From Manduca sexta (lineage: Eukaryota > Arthropoda > Insecta > Lepidoptera > Sphingidae): a stretch of 64,000 nt of DNA. The DNA lies in contig NC_051124.1 of NCBI RefSeq assembly GCF_014839805.1, positions 4,774,001 through 4,838,000 on the forward strand. Reading direction: 5' to 3'. Below the pieces are notes generated by a model. The model was not told the DNA's origin. It ran no database searches and saw only the letters and a program-made list of their open reading frames with translations. Below are positions 60,138 to 64,000 of this stretch, piece after piece; the stretch's first letter is position 1; every line of letters begins with the position of its first letter. The position numbers were made by a program, and so were the translations under genes.

Positions 60138-63100
60138 CTGGTGGGGAGTGTAGATTGTTAATTTGTTTATTTGTAGATAGGTACTTTTAACATTTTTACC
60201 GTAAGAAAACGGAAAAGAAAACAGAGTTATGACGAATGCACCCACATTGTTCCAATTGTATTTTTGCCATATGGTGTTAGTGACGCAACTTTCACGAATA
60301 TATTTGCTTTTAAACGACTGATAATAAGGTTTATAATACCAAAAAATTAAAATAAGGATGTTCAAATGTGAAAAAAGCTAATGTCACATTCTTCAAGATC
60401 CTTCTTTTAAAGCTCAAAAAAACATCTTAGATATCCATGAAATTTAATTTGCTACATTTCCGGCGTTTGCTTTTCAATTTTATAAAAATTGCAAGTGTCA
60501 ATCATCTTATTAGACAGCTAATGCTGTTCTTTAATTTGGTGGGCCGTAATGGCGGATGGCGTGTCGGCCCTTTGTCGAGACCCGACGTAATTATTTACGT
60601 GTCCACGTTAGGAGGAATGTACAAATTAGTTTATGAGTTTACACAATGCAACAAAACATATCGAAGCAATTATGTCGTGAAATCGACGCAAACAAATGCA
60701 GTCGGTTAATTATTATTGTTATACGCCAATACTGGTTAGTGTTGTGGCTTTGGCAATGTTAGGTTGCGATGTCGATATGTTGGAGAATTTTATTTTTGTG
60801 TAGTATAGAGCATTTTTTAAGGAACCAGGAATTTTGGATTCGATTTTATAGTTTATCAAAATCTATGAAGAATATAAAAGAAATCGGTTTCCTTGAAAAA
60901 CAATACAGCCTTATTTATTTTTAATCCATACATTTATTTATTTATCAACCAATAATTTATGTAAAGTTATTAATATATTTCTATATCTTATGTAATACTG
61001 GCATACAGAATAATTTTATATCCACACGTTTCAACAATTCATCGACAATCGATAGTCGATACTCCGACCGCGAATAGACAACACAATTAACGAGGGTCAG
61101 TCCGAAGCGGCTTACGTCGTACCTACAAATTAAGACTATTAACTCAAAACTTTTAAGTCCCGGCGCACGCGAGATCTTCCTTTCTTGTCCTGTCGAGTTT
61201 GGGGCTTATTCGTTAAGTACTCGCCTTTTGTGCGCCCTTTCCACTCTTTGTTTGATATCTCTGCATAACAGGATTTTGGCATAACCGCCCGATGCTGTAT
61301 GTCTGTTGTTAAATTAATTTAATGAAGTATTCTTGTTGTGACTGGCAGTTGCATTGAGTTTTTGGTACTTGTAGATTACACGAAAGAATAGAATAGACAT
61401 TCAGTAAAGTGTCTTCTAGTTCAACGGAGAGGTTATTTGTCTTTATTGATGTATGAAGTTTACTTTGACTGATTTGATGAATATAGAAAAAACGTATTAA
61501 CTTTTTTGTAGTAATGTTTGAATTTATAGTTTGACTAAGATTCTAAGTATAAGTATTTCTAAGTATTCTAAGTATTTGTAAATGATAAGTAGATAAATAA
61601 TAAAGTATTATAACGCGCATAAGGCTCCGAAAGAATTAAAATGGCGACAACATCCAGAAAAATAAAAAATGGTCTCAATAGAGCGGCTACCTCCTACCAT
61701 CTGAGCTACCTTTCATCGAAGAAGGTCGTCAAATTATAGGACATGTCTGCATCGGGAGCACAAAGGTGATCCCAGCAGTTGCGTACCGTGCGTGAGTACA
61801 ACTTATTACTGATATAATTTCACTATTGTTTGCCGGCGGCACTGCCACTCCATATGGCGTAACGTGTGTTCTTTGGAGTTCCGCTTATAACGTGGATGGA
61901 GACCACTGCTTTTATTGGTTGTTTAAAGGAACTGCGTTTTGAATTTGAAATTCGAATATAATATTCTGACTTATTGGATGTTTTTATTTTTTTAATGGAT
62001 AAATTAGTATTACGATGACCGATGAAGTATTCGTAAAATATTTAATGATACGGTGAAATATTTGTTTATAATATATTTACACTTGAATCGAATGGAAAAA
62101 AATTTATAAATAATATACGGCATTCCGCCCACACGAGTCGAACACATCCTTGGAATATTTTTTCACCGTCAGCCAATTTCGATGATAGTTTGAACTCCTT
62201 TTGAACGAGGCCTTAGTTTCGCGTGACTGGCCGAACATGAAGGCGGAAGACGATATTTTATGATATTAATTAGTTCGCAGTTTTCGTGGGGTTGGATTTT
62301 GTATGGAATACATTTCTACTAAATTATAAATTGTGTGTGATGGAAGAGTGGTTCAATAAAAAGTTTATTTAAGTGAAAGTTGTAATTATTTATATTCAGA
62401 CTTATGAAATATGTGTTGCAATCACACCGATACTGTAGCCTATGGTTTATGGTGTGATTTTTAAATATTATTATTATTTTTTAATATTTTGAATATATCG
62501 GTTTTTCTATATACTTCTTTATTGTATTGGAGAAAAAGATTTTATATTATGATCGGAATTAAAGAGTTTTAAGCTGCATCGAAATATGACGAATAAGGAC
62601 ATAATAAATAATATATAAGGACCTTTTCTTTCTTTCCTAATAGTTTAGATATATATTATAAACATTATCATGTCAAAGATTCTTTTTTGTACAATCGGAT
62701 ACAAGAAATGTTTTAATTCTTAGAAATAACTATTATTCTCGTTAATTTAATGTTCTGTTTATCATCGGACGCCACAAAAACATCCGCTTTTTTGGCACGC
62801 ACTAAACTATCGTCATTACAATGACAAAAAAATATTTCAAATTTTAGATTATACAATAACACGCCGTTTTCTCGGAAATCAAATCTATTTTTATATATGA
62901 CATAACATTTTCATTACATTATTTCTTAAGAATTGCTAGCGAACAGATTCGCGGCTTTGTGTTACGATAAAAAATTTTAGTTAGTCTTACGGAATTTATT
63001 TGTTTTTGATATAAATGGGATCCATTTTATTCTATGCTATACTAAGGTTGCCTGTGCTAACTTCACAAGATAATACCAATATTCAATAGGTATAAAAAAA

Positions 63101-64000
63101 CTAATTTCAGCGAAGAATTTTCTTGTATGTAAGAAATTTCTTCACCATGTTCTCCATGTTTGTTAGAGGTAATAATTAGTGACATGATGCGATTATACCC
63201 TCGTGTTTTTAGCTGATCTTGTACCACAAAAAACTAAACTAGTTTCATGATAATGAAATGCGATAACATGACTATACAAAATCTGAAGAGCTACAGTACA
63301 TACCTACATAAAATTGGAACATGCATGTCATGATATTAACATCTTCTAAAAAATAAATATTACTCAGAAAACAACCTGATCATGCATGACGAAATAATGC
63401 CTTAAGTTGCGTATTTAATTTTATAAATATTTTTAGTCAACAAAACAAAAAATTAACCCATATTATGTAACAATGCGTAGGCGGAATGTAAAATGGGTGA
63501 CGTTAAAAATATCGACGTCCTTTAGGTACGTTCCAATGTCATATCACCACCAAGTCCCGTGGGAAGAAACCGTTATCAGCGGCGATAGGACCGCACCGGC
63601 CGCACCGCATCGTATCGCTTTATTAAAACAATAAATGATAATAATAGAACACAATAAATATTTTAATTGTTCATACGCCTCGTGCGGTTTGCCTGTCGTC
63701 GGCTGCTAATGAATTGGGCCTGTTAGTTTTATCAAATTTTTTGAGTTTTAATTTAAATTAGTCTCATTGAAGTACGTTGGTCTAACTATAATATAATATA
63801 TTAACTAAATAATAAATTTTCAAAGTGTTCCATTTTACCCCAACGTGCGTTAATTTTAAAAAGTAGCTTCTCATAGAGGTGTAATGAAAACAATTACTTG
63901 TATAGCATTCACCATGATATATCCAAACCCTTTAATCTTTTTTCCTTTCGGGATTGTTCATCCAGCTAATTAATTGTAAACCGCCGTGTCAATGGGGACT
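60138..64000. other. RUNX upstream intron, no exon seen
   Basis: The minus strand here should be the intron before the exon starting at 60137. I looked for the Runt domain (for example an LVRTGSP or DGPREPRSK-like frame) on the minus strand and did not find it. Apart from the RUNX-site cluster near 63.6 kb and a short direct repeat of ttctaagtat around 61540-61575, nothing is supported. Confidence 0.55.
63590..63690. promoter_or_regulatory. Cluster of three RUNX core sites
   Basis: ACCGCA at 63590-63595 and 63604-63609 and TGCGGTT at 63684-63690 lie within 101 bp, in a small GC-rich patch. A GATA-type ttatca sits just before at about 63573. Lozenge-GATA cooperation is established in Drosophila blood cells. 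Occupancy here is inference. Confidence 0.4.

Noticed and set aside
59926..60190. Plus-strand frames over the RUNX exon at 59961-60137
   Set aside because: Shadows of the minus-strand exon, which has matching acceptor and donor and joins in phase to the next RUNX exon.
61683..61735. Minus-strand tRNA-like D-arm (ggtagctcagatggtagg)
   Set aside because: No T-arm or acceptor closure follows within tRNA length, so no tRNA gene is called.
1..64000. CRISPR arrays, prophage, toxin or bacterial-type defence systems
   Set aside because: The window is eukaryotic genomic DNA; the only regular repeat array is the spacer-less 123-bp tandem array at 741-1475.

Overview
The window is eukaryotic, intron-rich and AT-rich. 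It looks like an insect and most probably a lepidopteran (moth or butterfly). The reasons are split genes with short GT-AG introns, insect-type digestive M14 carboxypeptidases, short TTAGG repeats, and several SINE and MITE families whose sequence I recognise from moth and butterfly genomes. No bacterial, viral or CRISPR-type system was seen. Gene models below were built by hand from splice sites, reading-frame phase and remembered protein families; no database search was run.

Layout, left to right. (1) 1-2079: no gene; it holds a six-unit, 123-bp tandem array and a Helitron-like tail. (2) 2080-7066, minus: PRPF6, the U5/tri-snRNP protein, with 12 exons in the window; its 3' third lies off the left edge. 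(3) 7067-7601: a compact divergent promoter containing a perfect 13-bp X-box palindrome. (4) 7602-18963, plus: CEP162, a centriole and cilium transition-zone coiled-coil protein. (5) 8644-14976, minus: a complete CPB-type zinc carboxypeptidase nested antiparallel inside CEP162 intron 1. (6) 19610-24231, minus: a second, diverged carboxypeptidase paralogue with the same exon plan but an A-type specificity pocket and two GC-AG introns; its signal-peptide exon was not found. (7) 27139-31843, minus: WTAP/fl(2)d, the m6A writer-complex subunit, complete in four exons. (8) 33906-60137, minus: the last three coding exons of a RUNX transcription factor ending in VWRPY, spread over 26 kb. The Runt domain must lie beyond the right edge.

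The right half (about 34-64 kb) is almost entirely RUNX intron or 5' region. It contains no other convincing gene, but it has several GC/CpG-rich islands that stand out from the AT-rich background, RUNX consensus sites clustered near 55.6 and 63.6 kb, and scattered SINEs and MITEs.

The genes do not form one pathway. The best functional links are the X-box just upstream of the ciliary gene CEP162, the pair of carboxypeptidases that have diverged in predicted specificity, and the possible self-regulatory RUNX sites around the RUNX gene.
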